From NCBI RefSeq assembly GCF_003116035.1, contig NZ_LGQW01000015.1:4147431-4211430 (forward strand): DNA of 64,000 bases, in the 5' to 3' direction. The translations under genes were made by a program, and so were the position numbers. Under the pieces are notes generated by a model that did not search any database, was not told the origin of the DNA, and saw only the letters and a program-made list of their open reading frames with translations. Of the stretch, positions 50,802 through 59,641 are shown in pieces; the stretch's first letter is position 1; the number at the start of each line of letters is the position of its first letter. Source of the DNA: Azospirillum sp. TSH64. GTDB lineage: Bacteria; Pseudomonadota; Alphaproteobacteria; Azospirillales; Azospirillaceae.

Positions 50802-50844
50802 GGCGAAATTCCTCCACTTGTCTTGAGTTGCCTTGAGGTCCGGA

Positions 50845-51303
50845 TCAGCCCACCGTCTCGTAGCCCTCGAATCCCTCGCCGCGGACCAGCCGGTCGTGTA
50901 CGGCCTCCACGGAATTGCGGATGGTGGGTGTGACAGGCGCGAAGAAGCTGGTGTCCTGCGGCTGGATGCCGAGGAACAGGATTTCCGGCACGGTTTCCCG
51001 CAGGCTGTCGATCAGGAAGTTCAGCGGGATGGCGTGGGTGGTGACCATGAACTGCTCAGCGACGCTGTCCTGCCCGATCAGGCGGACTTCGCCGGGCGGC
51101 AGTTCCATGTCGGCGGCATCGACGATCAGCACCCGCTGCGGCGCCAGCTTGCGGATGTGGTGGGTGTGGTTCTCCGGGACATCCTCGCCGTCCACCACGG
51201 TCCAGCCGGGGGCCGGCTGCTCGTCGAGCAACTGCGCCAGCAGCGGGCCGGCGCCGTCGTCGCCGCGCAGGACATTCCCAACCGTGAATACGACATCGGT
51301 CAT
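50845..51303 (-). CDS. hycI: Hydrogenase maturation endopeptidase HycI
   Basis: 152-aa nickel-dependent protease that trims the C-terminus of the hydrogenase large subunit after nickel insertion. N-terminal VGNVLRGDDGAGP carries the first metal-binding Asp, and VDAADMELPPGEV the second. The target HyfG here still has the C-terminal extension such a protease removes. It starts inside the hyfJ stop (ATGA). Confidence 0.9.
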   Translation of the reverse strand: MTDVVFTVGNVLRGDDGAGPLLAQLLDEQPAPGWTVVDGEDVPENHTHHIRKLAPQRVLIVDAADMELPPGEVRLIGQDSVAEQFMVTTHAIPLNFLIDSLRETVPEILFLGIQPQDTSFFAPVTPTIRNSVEAVHDRLVRGEGFEGYETVG

Positions 51304-51767
51304 GACAGCCGTCTCCCCATCAGATAGATCGCGGGCTCACGCCGGATGGCGTCCAGCGCGGTGCGCAGCCGGTCGAGCCAGGCCGCCACGTCGGGCGGGG
51401 CGGTGGGCAGCACCGCTTCGACGGCCGCCATCAGCAGCCGGACGTGGGTGCTGTCCACCGTGATCTCGCCAAAGCGCAGCAGGCCCGACAGCTTGCGGTG
51501 CGCCTCCTCATTGTCCTTCAGCGCGTCGAGAACGCGGTCGAACACCGCGGTGGTGCAGCGGAAGGCCGGCTTGAAGCAGTCGAACACGCCGATGTGATGC
51601 CCGATGGCCAGCGAATAATAGACCACCTGCCGGGCAGCCTCCGGGATGTCCTCCTTGCGTTCCAGCACCTTGGCGTTCAGTTGGTAGAAGACGACCTCCG
51701 GCGCCACGCCCCGGCCGGCGCGCAGGCCGGGAATGGAGCCGGGATCGGCTTGTGCGGGCGTGTTCAT
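51300..51767 (-). CDS. hyfJ: Hydrogenase-4 assembly protein HyfJ/HycH-like
   Basis: 155-aa protein of the formate hydrogenlyase maturation HycH family, which helps large-subunit assembly in E. coli. Recognisable stretches: VVFYQLNAKVLERKEDIPE and YYSLAIGHHIGVFDCFKP. ATG at 51767 overlaps the hyfI stop by 4 bp. Its place after the small subunit and before the protease matches E. coli hyfJ and hycH. Confidence 0.88.
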   Translation of the reverse strand: MNTPAQADPGSIPGLRAGRGVAPEVVFYQLNAKVLERKEDIPEAARQVVYYSLAIGHHIGVFDCFKPAFRCTTAVFDRVLDALKDNEEAHRKLSGLLRFGEITVDSTHVRLLMAAVEAVLPTAPPDVAAWLDRLRTALDAIRREPAIYLMGRRLS

Positions 51768-52582
51768 GGCGCTTCTCCCCGGGGCGCTTCTCCCCGAATG
51801 GCCCGCTGCACCACGTCGGCCAGCCGGGCGATGATCTCGGCGCGGCGCGGATCGCGTTCCTCGCCGATGGCCTCCAGCATCCGCTCGGACAGGCTGAAGG
51901 ATCCCGGCGTGTGCGCGTGCCCCTCCAGCAGGGCCATGAACTCCTCGGCGATGTCGCGGCCCTGGCGGTAGCCGGCCATCCGCCGTGCCTCGCGTTCCAG
52001 CCGGACCCGCAAGGCATAGGGGATGTCGGGATGGGGCAGGGCGGCGGTCTCGCCGGCGGCCTCGACATGGGTCTCGGCCTTCAGCTTCTGCTCCAGCAGA
52101 CCGAGCGCCACGGCAAAGCCGTGGATGGTGGCGGCCGGCGTCGGCGGACAGCCGGGGATGTAGACGTCCACCGGAACGATGTTGTCGGTGCCGCCCCAGA
52201 CGCAGTAGAGGTCGTGGAAGATGCCGCCGGTACAGCCGCAGGCGCCGTAGGACACCACGATCTTCGGATCGGGCGCCGCCTCGTAGGCGCGCAGCGCCGG
52301 CATCCGCATGGAACGGGTCACGGCGCCAGTGAACAGCAGGATGTCGGCATGGCGGGGCGAGGCCACCACCTTGATGCCGAAACGCTCGGCATCGAACACC
52401 GGGGTGATGGACGAGAAGATCTCGATCTCGCAGCCGTTGCAGCCGCCGCAATCGACGCGATAGACGTAGGCGGAGCGCTGGATGTTCTTCAGCAGCGCCT
52501 TCTTCATCGTCGCGATCTGCTCGCTGGTGGAGACCGGCGACATCTCCGCCACCAGGGTCTTGGGGTCTACGGGGACGTTCAT
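51764..52582 (-). CDS. hyfI: [NiFe]-hydrogenase-4 small subunit
   Basis: 272-aa NuoB-related subunit holding the proximal [4Fe-4S] cluster. CGGCNGCEIEIF (~45-56), YGACGCTGGIF (~111-121) and IPGCPPTPAATIHG (~143-156) supply the ligands. There is no Tat signal, so the complex faces the cytoplasm. The ~60-residue C-terminal extension is somewhat longer than in E. coli HyfI (252 aa). Overlaps hyfH and hyfJ by 4 bp. Confidence 0.94.
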   Translation of the reverse strand: MNVPVDPKTLVAEMSPVSTSEQIATMKKALLKNIQRSAYVYRVDCGGCNGCEIEIFSSITPVFDAERFGIKVVASPRHADILLFTGAVTRSMRMPALRAYEAAPDPKIVVSYGACGCTGGIFHDLYCVWGGTDNIVPVDVYIPGCPPTPAATIHGFAVALGLLEQKLKAETHVEAAGETAALPHPDIPYALRVRLEREARRMAGYRQGRDIAEEFMALLEGHAHTPGSFSLSERMLEAIGEERDPRRAEIIARLADVVQRAIRGEAPRGEAP

Positions 52583-53169
52583 GGCGTGGTCTCCAGTTCC
52601 TTGGCCGGCTTTCCGGTTTTCGAGAGGCCGGCTTCCATCTGCCGGGCGATGCCCATGCCGGCGATGTGATGGACATCCTGGGCGCGCTTGCAGGCCGGAC
52701 AGGTCGCGGCGGTCAGGCGCAGCCGGTCGGCTTCCTCAGCACTGCGGGCCGACTGGCTCAGCAGGCGGGCGACGTAATCGACCTCCTTGGCCGGGGCGAA
52801 GGGCTTGCCGCAGCAGGCGCAGTCGGCCAGCGTGAAGACGGCCTTGCGCGTCAGGTCGGCCTTGCTGCCGACCGCCAGTTCGAAATCGTCGGACAGGCGG
52901 ATGGCGCCGGTCGGGCAGGATTCCTCGCAGCGGCCGCAGAAGACGCAGCGCCCATAATTGATCGACCAGGTGCGGCTGCCGGCGGCGGTGTCGGTCTCCA
53001 TCTGGATGGCATTGGCCGGGCAGGCGACGGTGCAGGCGGCGCAGGCGATGCAGTCCTCCGCCTTGTGTTCCGGCTTGCCGCGGAAGTCCTTGCAGACCGG
53101 CATCGGGGCGAAGGGGTATTTGACCGTCGCCTCGCCCGTGCGGAAGATTTCCTTGAGTAGCTTGAGCAT
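52579..53169 (-). CDS. hyfH: Hydrogenase-4 ferredoxin subunit, NuoI-like
   Basis: 196-aa electron carrier. Two [4Fe-4S] motifs, CIACAACTVACP (~39-50) and CVFCGRCEESCP (~75-86), are followed by extra Cys pairs CACCGKPF (~120) and CPACKRAQ (~163) that could form a further metal site. Length compares with 181 aa in E. coli HyfH. It links the hydrogenase module to the other ferredoxin subunits. Confidence 0.92.
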   Translation of the reverse strand: MLKLLKEIFRTGEATVKYPFAPMPVCKDFRGKPEHKAEDCIACAACTVACPANAIQMETDTAAGSRTWSINYGRCVFCGRCEESCPTGAIRLSDDFELAVGSKADLTRKAVFTLADCACCGKPFAPAKEVDYVARLLSQSARSAEEADRLRLTAATCPACKRAQDVHHIAGMGIARQMEAGLSKTGKPAKELETTP

Positions 53170-53181
53170 ATCCGCCCCCCG

Positions 53182-54897
53182 TCACTTCAGCGGTGAATCC
53201 GTGCGTTCGCGGCAGTAGCGCTCCATCTCCTTGTAGGCGATGGTCTTGGAGCGCTTCTTGCGCACGTCCACCACGGTCACGCGGTCGGTGCAGGAATAGC
53301 AGGGGTCGATGCTGCCCACGATCAGCGGGGCGTCCGACACCGTATTGCCGCGCAGCATGTAGCGCAGCACCGGCCAGTTGTTGTAGGTCGAGGCGCGGCA
53401 GCGCCAGCGGTAGAGCTTCTGGTTGTCGCCGGTCATCGACCAGTGGATGTCCTCGCCGCGCGGCGCCTCGGTGAAGCCCAGCGCGAACTTGTGCGGGACA
53501 TAGGTGAAATCCTCGTTCAGCACCGGGCCGGCCGGGGCCTTGTCCAGCAGCTGTTCAATGATCCACAGGCTGTCGAAGAACTCGGCCACCCGCACCAGCG
53601 TGCGGGACAGCACGTCGCAGCCCTGTTCGACATGGACCGGTATGTCGAGCAGCTTGTAGCCGGCGAAGGCATGGTCGGCGCGGGTGTCGCGGCGGTGGCC
53701 GCTGCCGCGCACCACCGGCCCGACCGGGCTGTAGTCGCGGGCGATCTGCGGGTCGAGCCGGCCGACGCCCTTGACGCGGCCGCTGACGTTGGCGGTGGAC
53801 AGCAACACGTCGACCAGCCGGGTCACGTCGTCGCGCAGCTCGGCGACCAGTTCGCGGGTCTTTGCCTGCTGGTCGCCCAGGATGTCGCGGCGCACGCCGC
53901 CGATCAGGTTCAGAGCGTAGGTCTTGCGCGCGCCGGTCAGCAGTTCGGCCAGCGTCATCGCCTTCTCGCGCACGCGGAAGAACTGCATGAAGCCGGTGTC
54001 GAAGCCGATGAAATGGCAGACGAGGCCGAGGTTGAGCAGATGGCTGTGCATCCGCTCCGTCTCCAGCAGGATGGAGCGGATGGCCTGGGCCCGCGGCGGC
54101 ACCTTGATGCCCAGCGCATTCTCCACCGAACTGGCATAGGCGACGCTGTGGGCGTAGCCGCAGATGCCGCAAACGCGGTCGGCCAGGAAGGTGACGTCAT
54201 TGTAGCCCATCCGCGTCTCGGCCACCTTCTCCATGCCGCGGTGGACGTAGAACATGCGGTAATCGGCGTCGATGATGTCCTCGCCGTCGACGAACAGGCG
54301 GAAATGGCCGGGCTCGTCCGACGTGATGTGCAGCGGCCCCAGCGGGACGACGCGGGTCTCCTGCTTGGCCTCGTTGATGAACTGGTAGGTCTCGTCGTCG
54401 CTGGTCGGCGCCGGGCGCAGCCGGTAGTCCATCGAATCCTTGCGCAGCGGATACAGCTCGTCCGGCCAGTCGTCGGGCAGGACGAGGCGGCGTTCGTCCG
54501 GCAGCCCGACCGGGCGCAGGCCGAACATGTCGCGCACCTCGCGCTCGCCCCAGACGCAGGCGGGCACCCGCGGGGTGACGGACGGGTATTCCAGCGTGTC
54601 GGCCGGCACCTCGCAGCGCACCACCACATGGCACTTGTCGCCGCCCTCCATGGACAGGACATAGTAGACGGCGTAGCCGCCGTTCAGCGGCCGTTCGTCG
54701 TTGCCGACGACCACCGACAGCCAGCCATTGTGGTCGTAATAGAGGCTGGCGACGACGTCGGGCAGCGAGACCGGCTTGACCGTGATGGTGACCTGGGATT
54801 CGGTCTGCCAGGATTCGTCAATGATGGCGTGGGGCAGGCTCTCGCGCAGGGAGGCGATATAGCCGCTCCCGACCCGGTCCGGAGTGATGAGGTTCAT
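53182..54897 (-). CDS. hyfG: [NiFe]-hydrogenase-4 large subunit with NuoC-like N-terminal part
   Basis: 571-aa fusion. The NuoC-like domain (~1-170) has VWGEREVRDMFGL, and the NuoD-like hydrogenase domain follows. Nickel-iron ligands are in RVCGICGYAHSVAY (L1, ~240) and IDPCYSCTDR (L2, ~535). The ~30 residues after L2, ending RYCRERTDSPLK, match the removable tail of HycE/HyfG precursors, so HycI processing is expected. This is the proton-reducing/hydrogen-oxidising site of the complex. Confidence 0.95.
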   Translation of the reverse strand: MNLITPDRVGSGYIASLRESLPHAIIDESWQTESQVTITVKPVSLPDVVASLYYDHNGWLSVVVGNDERPLNGGYAVYYVLSMEGGDKCHVVVRCEVPADTLEYPSVTPRVPACVWGEREVRDMFGLRPVGLPDERRLVLPDDWPDELYPLRKDSMDYRLRPAPTSDDETYQFINEAKQETRVVPLGPLHITSDEPGHFRLFVDGEDIIDADYRMFYVHRGMEKVAETRMGYNDVTFLADRVCGICGYAHSVAYASSVENALGIKVPPRAQAIRSILLETERMHSHLLNLGLVCHFIGFDTGFMQFFRVREKAMTLAELLTGARKTYALNLIGGVRRDILGDQQAKTRELVAELRDDVTRLVDVLLSTANVSGRVKGVGRLDPQIARDYSPVGPVVRGSGHRRDTRADHAFAGYKLLDIPVHVEQGCDVLSRTLVRVAEFFDSLWIIEQLLDKAPAGPVLNEDFTYVPHKFALGFTEAPRGEDIHWSMTGDNQKLYRWRCRASTYNNWPVLRYMLRGNTVSDAPLIVGSIDPCYSCTDRVTVVDVRKKRSKTIAYKEMERYCRERTDSPLK

Positions 54898-56543
54898 TTT
54901 GAAATCTCCGTCTGCGAGAGGCTGCCGGTCACCAGCTGTCCGCCGGCGCGAACCGTGTCGTATGTTTGCCCGTCGTATTTTTGCCAGGGGGCGGCCACCA
55001 CCGGGCGGCTGTCGCCGTTCATCACCACCGTCGTCGCCTGCTGCACCAGATTGGACAGCGGCTGCGGCACGGCGAAGCCCAGCGTCAGCACCAGCACCGC
55101 CAGCACGCCCAGCGGGGCGAGCGCCTTCCAGCCAAGGTCACCCTTGGCCATCGTCTCCGGGCTCTTGCCCAGCACGCTGTCGGCGACGATCTTCACCAGA
55201 CCGGCGATGGTGATGCACAGGAACAGCGCGCACAGCGCCATGATCCAGCCATAGCCTTCGTTCAGCCCGGCCATGAAGACCATGAATTCGCTGACGAAGA
55301 TGTTGAAGGGCGGGAAGCCGGCCAGTGCCAGGGCGCAGCCCATCATCAACAGGCCGGTGGCGGGCGCCACCCGCAGCACGCCCTTCACCGCCCGCAGGTC
55401 GCGGGTGCCGTATTTCATCAGGACGTTGCCGGCGCTGCAAAAGAACAGGGCCTTGGTGACGCTGTGGTTGATCGCGTGCAGCAGGGCGGCGGCGATGCCG
55501 AGCGGCCCGCCGACGCCGAGCGCCACGACGATCAGCCCGACATTCTCGATGCTGGAATAGGCCAGCTTGCGCTTCAGATCCTGCTGCACGAAGAACAGCA
55601 GCGACGAGACGCCTACCGACAGCAGGCCCAGCGTCAGCAGCAGCATCTGCGGGAAGCCGGTGCCGACCGTGCCGACGGTGATGACGTAGAAGCGGATGAC
55701 GATCAGCAGCGCGCATTTCAGCAGCACGCCCGACAGCAGACCGGACACCGGACTCGGCGCCTCGGAGTGGGCGTCGGGCAGCCAGGCATGCATCGGGAAG
55801 ATGCCGGCCTTGGTGCCGAAGCCGATCAGGGCGAAGACGAAGGCCAGCTTGACCAGCATCGGGTCCAGCTCGGCGGCATGGCCGACCAGGGCCGTCCACA
55901 GCACCGCCTGGTGCGGGTCGGCCAGCACGTCAGCGGCGTTGGAGAAGACCAGCACCGTGCCGTAGAGGCCGAAGGCGACGCCGACCGTGCAGATGATCAC
56001 GTATTTCCAGGCGGCCTCCAGCGAGGATTTCTGCCCGTACAGCCCGACCAGGAAGGCGGAGCCGAGCGTCGTCGCCTCGATGGCCGCCCACATCATGATG
56101 ATGTTGTTGGCGGTGACCGCCAGCAGCATGGTGAACTGGAACAGGCTGAAGAATCCGTAATAGATCCGGACCTTGCCGGCGTCGATGGCGCCGGACTCCA
56201 GATCGTGGCGGATGTAGGCGATGGAATAGAGGCCGGTCATCAGCCCGACCACGCCGACCAGCATCATGAAGACGGCGCCGAGCGCGTCGACGAACAGCCA
56301 GTCGCCGAAGGCGGAGATGGCGCCGTTCGACAGCACCTGGATCAGCGCCGCGATGCTCAGCAGGAAGACATAGCCGATGGAGCCCAGATGGATGCGCTCC
56401 AGCAGCGTCACGCTGCCCGTGTCGGTCGCGAAGGCTTCGGGCAGGGAGTCTCGGAACCAGGGCAGGGTCAGCAGGAACAGCGCCACCGCCAGCGGACCGA
56501 TCAGCAGAAGTGGGGGAAGGATCGAGGGTACCATGGCGGTCAT
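54894..56543 (-). CDS. hyfF: Hydrogenase-4 membrane subunit F, NuoL/M/N-like
   Basis: 549-aa antiporter-like membrane subunit with about 14 hydrophobic helices. Proton-channel landmarks include FALIGFGTKAGIFPMHAWLP (~255-274) with its Lys, DAHSEAPSPVSGLLSG and KRKLAYSSIENVG. The start at 56543 (MTAMVPS) overlaps the hyfE stop by 4 bp. Hydrogenase-4, unlike hydrogenase-3, carries this extra membrane module, which suggests coupling to ion pumping. Confidence 0.93.
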   Translation of the reverse strand: MTAMVPSILPPLLLIGPLAVALFLLTLPWFRDSLPEAFATDTGSVTLLERIHLGSIGYVFLLSIAALIQVLSNGAISAFGDWLFVDALGAVFMMLVGVVGLMTGLYSIAYIRHDLESGAIDAGKVRIYYGFFSLFQFTMLLAVTANNIIMMWAAIEATTLGSAFLVGLYGQKSSLEAAWKYVIICTVGVAFGLYGTVLVFSNAADVLADPHQAVLWTALVGHAAELDPMLVKLAFVFALIGFGTKAGIFPMHAWLPDAHSEAPSPVSGLLSGVLLKCALLIVIRFYVITVGTVGTGFPQMLLLTLGLLSVGVSSLLFFVQQDLKRKLAYSSIENVGLIVVALGVGGPLGIAAALLHAINHSVTKALFFCSAGNVLMKYGTRDLRAVKGVLRVAPATGLLMMGCALALAGFPPFNIFVSEFMVFMAGLNEGYGWIMALCALFLCITIAGLVKIVADSVLGKSPETMAKGDLGWKALAPLGVLAVLVLTLGFAVPQPLSNLVQQATTVVMNGDSRPVVAAPWQKYDGQTYDTVRAGGQLVTGSLSQTEISK

Positions 56544-57193
56544 CCCTTCAGGCTCGTGAGCTGGCGCGCGTCGAGCGTGTGCAGCGTGTCGAAGATCCGC
56601 GATCCCAGCGCCGCCATCACCACCACCGCGAAGATGGCGTCGGTGGCGATGCCGATCTCCACCAGCTCCGGCGCGTTGGGGGCCAGCAGGGCCAGGGTCA
56701 GGTGCGACCCATTCTCCATCAGGCAATAGCCGAACACCTGCTTCAGGATGTTCCGCTGCGCCACGATGCAGGCGAGGCCGATGAAGAAGAGGGCGAGCGA
56801 CACCGCCAGCGCCGGCTTGATGGCGTCCGCCGCCGGCAGCGTCACCTTGGACGCCACGACGAAGCAGAGGATGAGGGCGACCGCCGCGCCGACGATGGAC
56901 AGCGCCGTCGGCATCACCGCACCCGTGCCGATGGCCGGGTCGCTCAGCCGGCGGAAGGCACGGTACATGATGGCCGGGACCAGGATGACCTTGGTCAGCA
57001 GCGCGGTGAAGGACCAGAGATACAGCTCGCCCGACCCGGTGGCCCCCGCCAGCGCCACGAACAGCATCACCAGGATGAAGCTCTGCAGCGCGTAGAAGCG
57101 GGCGGAGTTGGCCGGATTGCCGGCGAGCGTGACCAGAAGGGAGCTGACGATCAGCAGGCCCGACAGGCCGTTGACGATGAGAAATCCGTTCAT
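56540..57193 (-). CDS. hyfE: Hydrogenase-4 membrane subunit E
   Basis: 217-aa membrane protein with about seven hydrophobic segments (E. coli HyfE 216 aa), related in part to NuoK. QRNILKQVFGYCLMENGSHL (~154-173) is a recognisable family stretch and contains the Glu that corresponds to NuoK's membrane glutamate. ATG at 57193 with GAGGGA. Confidence 0.93.
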   Translation of the reverse strand: MNGFLIVNGLSGLLIVSSLLVTLAGNPANSARFYALQSFILVMLFVALAGATGSGELYLWSFTALLTKVILVPAIMYRAFRRLSDPAIGTGAVMPTALSIVGAAVALILCFVVASKVTLPAADAIKPALAVSLALFFIGLACIVAQRNILKQVFGYCLMENGSHLTLALLAPNAPELVEIGIATDAIFAVVVMAALGSRIFDTLHTLDARQLTSLKG

Positions 57194-57207
57194 GACCGTT
57201 CCCTCCC

Positions 57208-58671
57208 TCAACCGAGCCACGAGGCGGCGATGGAGCTTGAGACCACCGTCATCGCCACCAGGGCCACCAGCACGAACTTCATGCCGGCCGGCAGCGGCGC
57301 CGCCGCGGCCATGGTGGTGGACGGCTTGCCGGGCACCGAATGGCCGAGCCATTTCAGGAACCAGGCGAAGGAGCCGACCGATTCCGCCAGTGCTATAACG
57401 ACAAGCAGCATCAGCGCCCAGTGATGGGCCCCGACCTCGAACCCGCCGGCGAAGATGGCGAACTTGCTGAAGAAGCCGTTGAAGGGCGGCACGCCGGTGA
57501 TCGCGAGCGCGGCGCAGACGAAGGCGACGCCCAGCAGCGGCGATTTGGTGACGATGCCGCGCAGCGACGGCAGCAGCCGGGTGCCGGCGGTGTAGCTCAG
57601 CGCACCGGCGACCAGGAAGAACAGCGTCTTGGCGAAGGCGTGGTTGAAGATGTGGGCGATGGCGCCCTTGAAGGCGAGGTCGGAGCCGAAGACCGACAGC
57701 GACAGCGCCAGCAGGATATAGGCCAGCTGCGTGATCGTCGAATAGGCGAGCAGGCGCTTCAGGTCGACCTGCGGCAGATACATGAAGAAGCCGTAGACCA
57801 GCGTCAGCACTGCCATGATCGAGCCGACCCAGCCGACGATCTCCGGCGCGCCGCCGGCCGACATCAGCCCGCGGGCGAAGATGTAGACGCCGACCTTCAC
57901 CATGGATGCCGCATGCAGGTAGGCGCTGACCGGGGTCGGTGCCTCCATGGCGTCGGGCAGCCACATGTGGAAGGGCAGCTGGGCCGACTTGCCCCAGGCG
58001 GCGACCAGGATCGCCAGCAGCACGGTCGCCTTCATCCCCGGCGACAGGTCGGCGATGGCGGTCAGCGAGAAGGTGCCGGTCGACAGGAACAGCAACGCCG
58101 CCGCGACATAGAGGCCGAGCGAGGCGACATGGGTGACCAGCAGCGCCTTCGCCGCCGAGCGCAACGCCTTGGGCGATTCGTAATAGCCGATCAATGCCCA
58201 GGAGCAGGCGCCGGTCAGCTCGAAGAAGGCGAGCTGGCCGACCACTGTGGAGCTGAACACCAACCCGGTCATGGCGCCGATGAACACCAGCAGGAAGGCG
58301 TAGAAGCGCCGCCGGCCGATGTCGGGATGCTCGCGGTTGCCGGCATTCAGATAGGCGGCGGAATAGATCGCCACCAGGAGGCCGATGGAGATCACCGCCA
58401 GCGCGATCAGCACGCTGACGCTGTCCACCACCAACCCGAGGATCGAGACCGATCCGAAGGAGATCAGCTCGAAGGTGCCGCCGACCTTGCCGTCGCCGAG
58501 CAGCGACATCGCGAGGATGGCGATCACCGCGACGGTGGCCGCGGCGAAGCCCTGGCACAGCCATTTGGCCGATGCCCGTTCCGATGCCGCGATGGCCGCC
58601 GCACCGCCGAAGGGGACGAGGATGGCGGCCAGCGCCAACAGTCCGAGCGGTTCCGTGGGAAGTGTTATCAT
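57208..58671 (-). CDS. hyfD: Hydrogenase-4 membrane subunit D, NuoL/M/N-like
   Basis: 487-aa antiporter-like subunit (E. coli HyfD 479 aa). Landmarks: Glu in AFFELTGACSWALIGYYE (~145), Lys in ILVAAWGKSAQLPFHMWLP (~232), then DAMEAPTPVSAYLHAASMVK and KRLLAYSTITQLAY. Second of three Nuo-like pumping subunits in this operon. ATG at 58671. Confidence 0.93.
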   Translation of the reverse strand: MITLPTEPLGLLALAAILVPFGGAAAIAASERASAKWLCQGFAAATVAVIAILAMSLLGDGKVGGTFELISFGSVSILGLVVDSVSVLIALAVISIGLLVAIYSAAYLNAGNREHPDIGRRRFYAFLLVFIGAMTGLVFSSTVVGQLAFFELTGACSWALIGYYESPKALRSAAKALLVTHVASLGLYVAAALLFLSTGTFSLTAIADLSPGMKATVLLAILVAAWGKSAQLPFHMWLPDAMEAPTPVSAYLHAASMVKVGVYIFARGLMSAGGAPEIVGWVGSIMAVLTLVYGFFMYLPQVDLKRLLAYSTITQLAYILLALSLSVFGSDLAFKGAIAHIFNHAFAKTLFFLVAGALSYTAGTRLLPSLRGIVTKSPLLGVAFVCAALAITGVPPFNGFFSKFAIFAGGFEVGAHHWALMLLVVIALAESVGSFAWFLKWLGHSVPGKPSTTMAAAAPLPAGMKFVLVALVAMTVVSSSIAASWLG

Positions 58672-58690
58672 GATGCTGCCCCTCGCCGGC

Positions 58691-59629
58691 TCACAGGCCG
58701 ACCAGATAGAAGACGAAGGCGAGCGAGGCGGCGCCGACCCCGACCCAGCTGTGCTGGGGGGTCAGGCGGAAGCGGACGCGCGCGACGCTGTTCTCGACCA
58801 CGCCGACGGCGGCGAAGATCAGGACCAGCTTGATGGCGAAGGCGACCAGCCCGAACAGCAGCCCGAAGACCGTCATTTCGGGCGCGCTGCCGAAGGGCAG
58901 GAAGACGCCGACGAACCAGGCGACGACGACCGTCTGCTTCAGCGCCATCGCCCATTTGATCAGCGCCAGCGACGGGCCGGAATATTCGGTCAGCGGGCCT
59001 TCCTGCAGCTCCTGCTCAGCCTCCGCCATGTCGTAGGGCAGCTTGCCCAGCTCGATGTAGATGGCGTAGGCGAAGGACAGGGCGGCGATCACCGTCGCGG
59101 TCGCCGACCGCACATGGCCGTCGGCGATGGCACTGCCGATGGCGCCGAGGTTGGTCGAGCCGGCCAGCAGGGCCGCCACGAACAGCGACAGCAGCATCAC
59201 CGGTTCCACCAGCACGCCCATGGTCAGCTCGCGGCTGCCGCCGATGCCGGAGAAGGAGCTGCCGCTGTCGATGCCGGACAGCGAGAAGAAGAAGCGGGCG
59301 AGCGCGAACAGATAGATGACCGTGATCAGGTCGCCGATGGGCGCCACCGGCGTGAAGCGGGTCAGCATCGGGATGCCCGTGGCGATGACCAGCACCGTCG
59401 TCAGCATCACCGCCGGCATCGATCGGAAGGCGAAGCCGCTGTTCGGTGGGGTCAAATCCTGGCGGGTCAGCAACTTGGCGATGTCGCGATAGTCCTGCAG
59501 CAGGCCCGGCCCGTGGCGGGTGTGCAGCTTTGCCCGGACCATGCGCGACAGGCCGGAAACCAGCGGGGCCGCGGCGAGCAGGAGGAGCGCCTGGAACAGT
59601 CCCAGGATCAGGTGTGAGAAGGTCAGCAT
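58691..59629 (-). CDS. hyfC: Hydrogenase-4 membrane subunit C, NuoH-like
   Basis: 312-aa membrane anchor of the HycD/HyfC/NuoH family with about eight helices. It includes GPGLLQDYRDIAKLLTRQDL (~40-59) and ELGKLPYDMAEAEQELQEGP (~192-211), the conserved acidic cytoplasmic loop that contacts the hydrogenase module. ATG at 59629 after GGGAGG. Confidence 0.94.
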   Translation of the reverse strand: MLTFSHLILGLFQALLLLAAAPLVSGLSRMVRAKLHTRHGPGLLQDYRDIAKLLTRQDLTPPNSGFAFRSMPAVMLTTVLVIATGIPMLTRFTPVAPIGDLITVIYLFALARFFFSLSGIDSGSSFSGIGGSRELTMGVLVEPVMLLSLFVAALLAGSTNLGAIGSAIADGHVRSATATVIAALSFAYAIYIELGKLPYDMAEAEQELQEGPLTEYSGPSLALIKWAMALKQTVVVAWFVGVFLPFGSAPEMTVFGLLFGLVAFAIKLVLIFAAVGVVENSVARVRFRLTPQHSWVGVGAASLAFVFYLVGL

Positions 59630-59641
59630 GGCGTCCTCCCG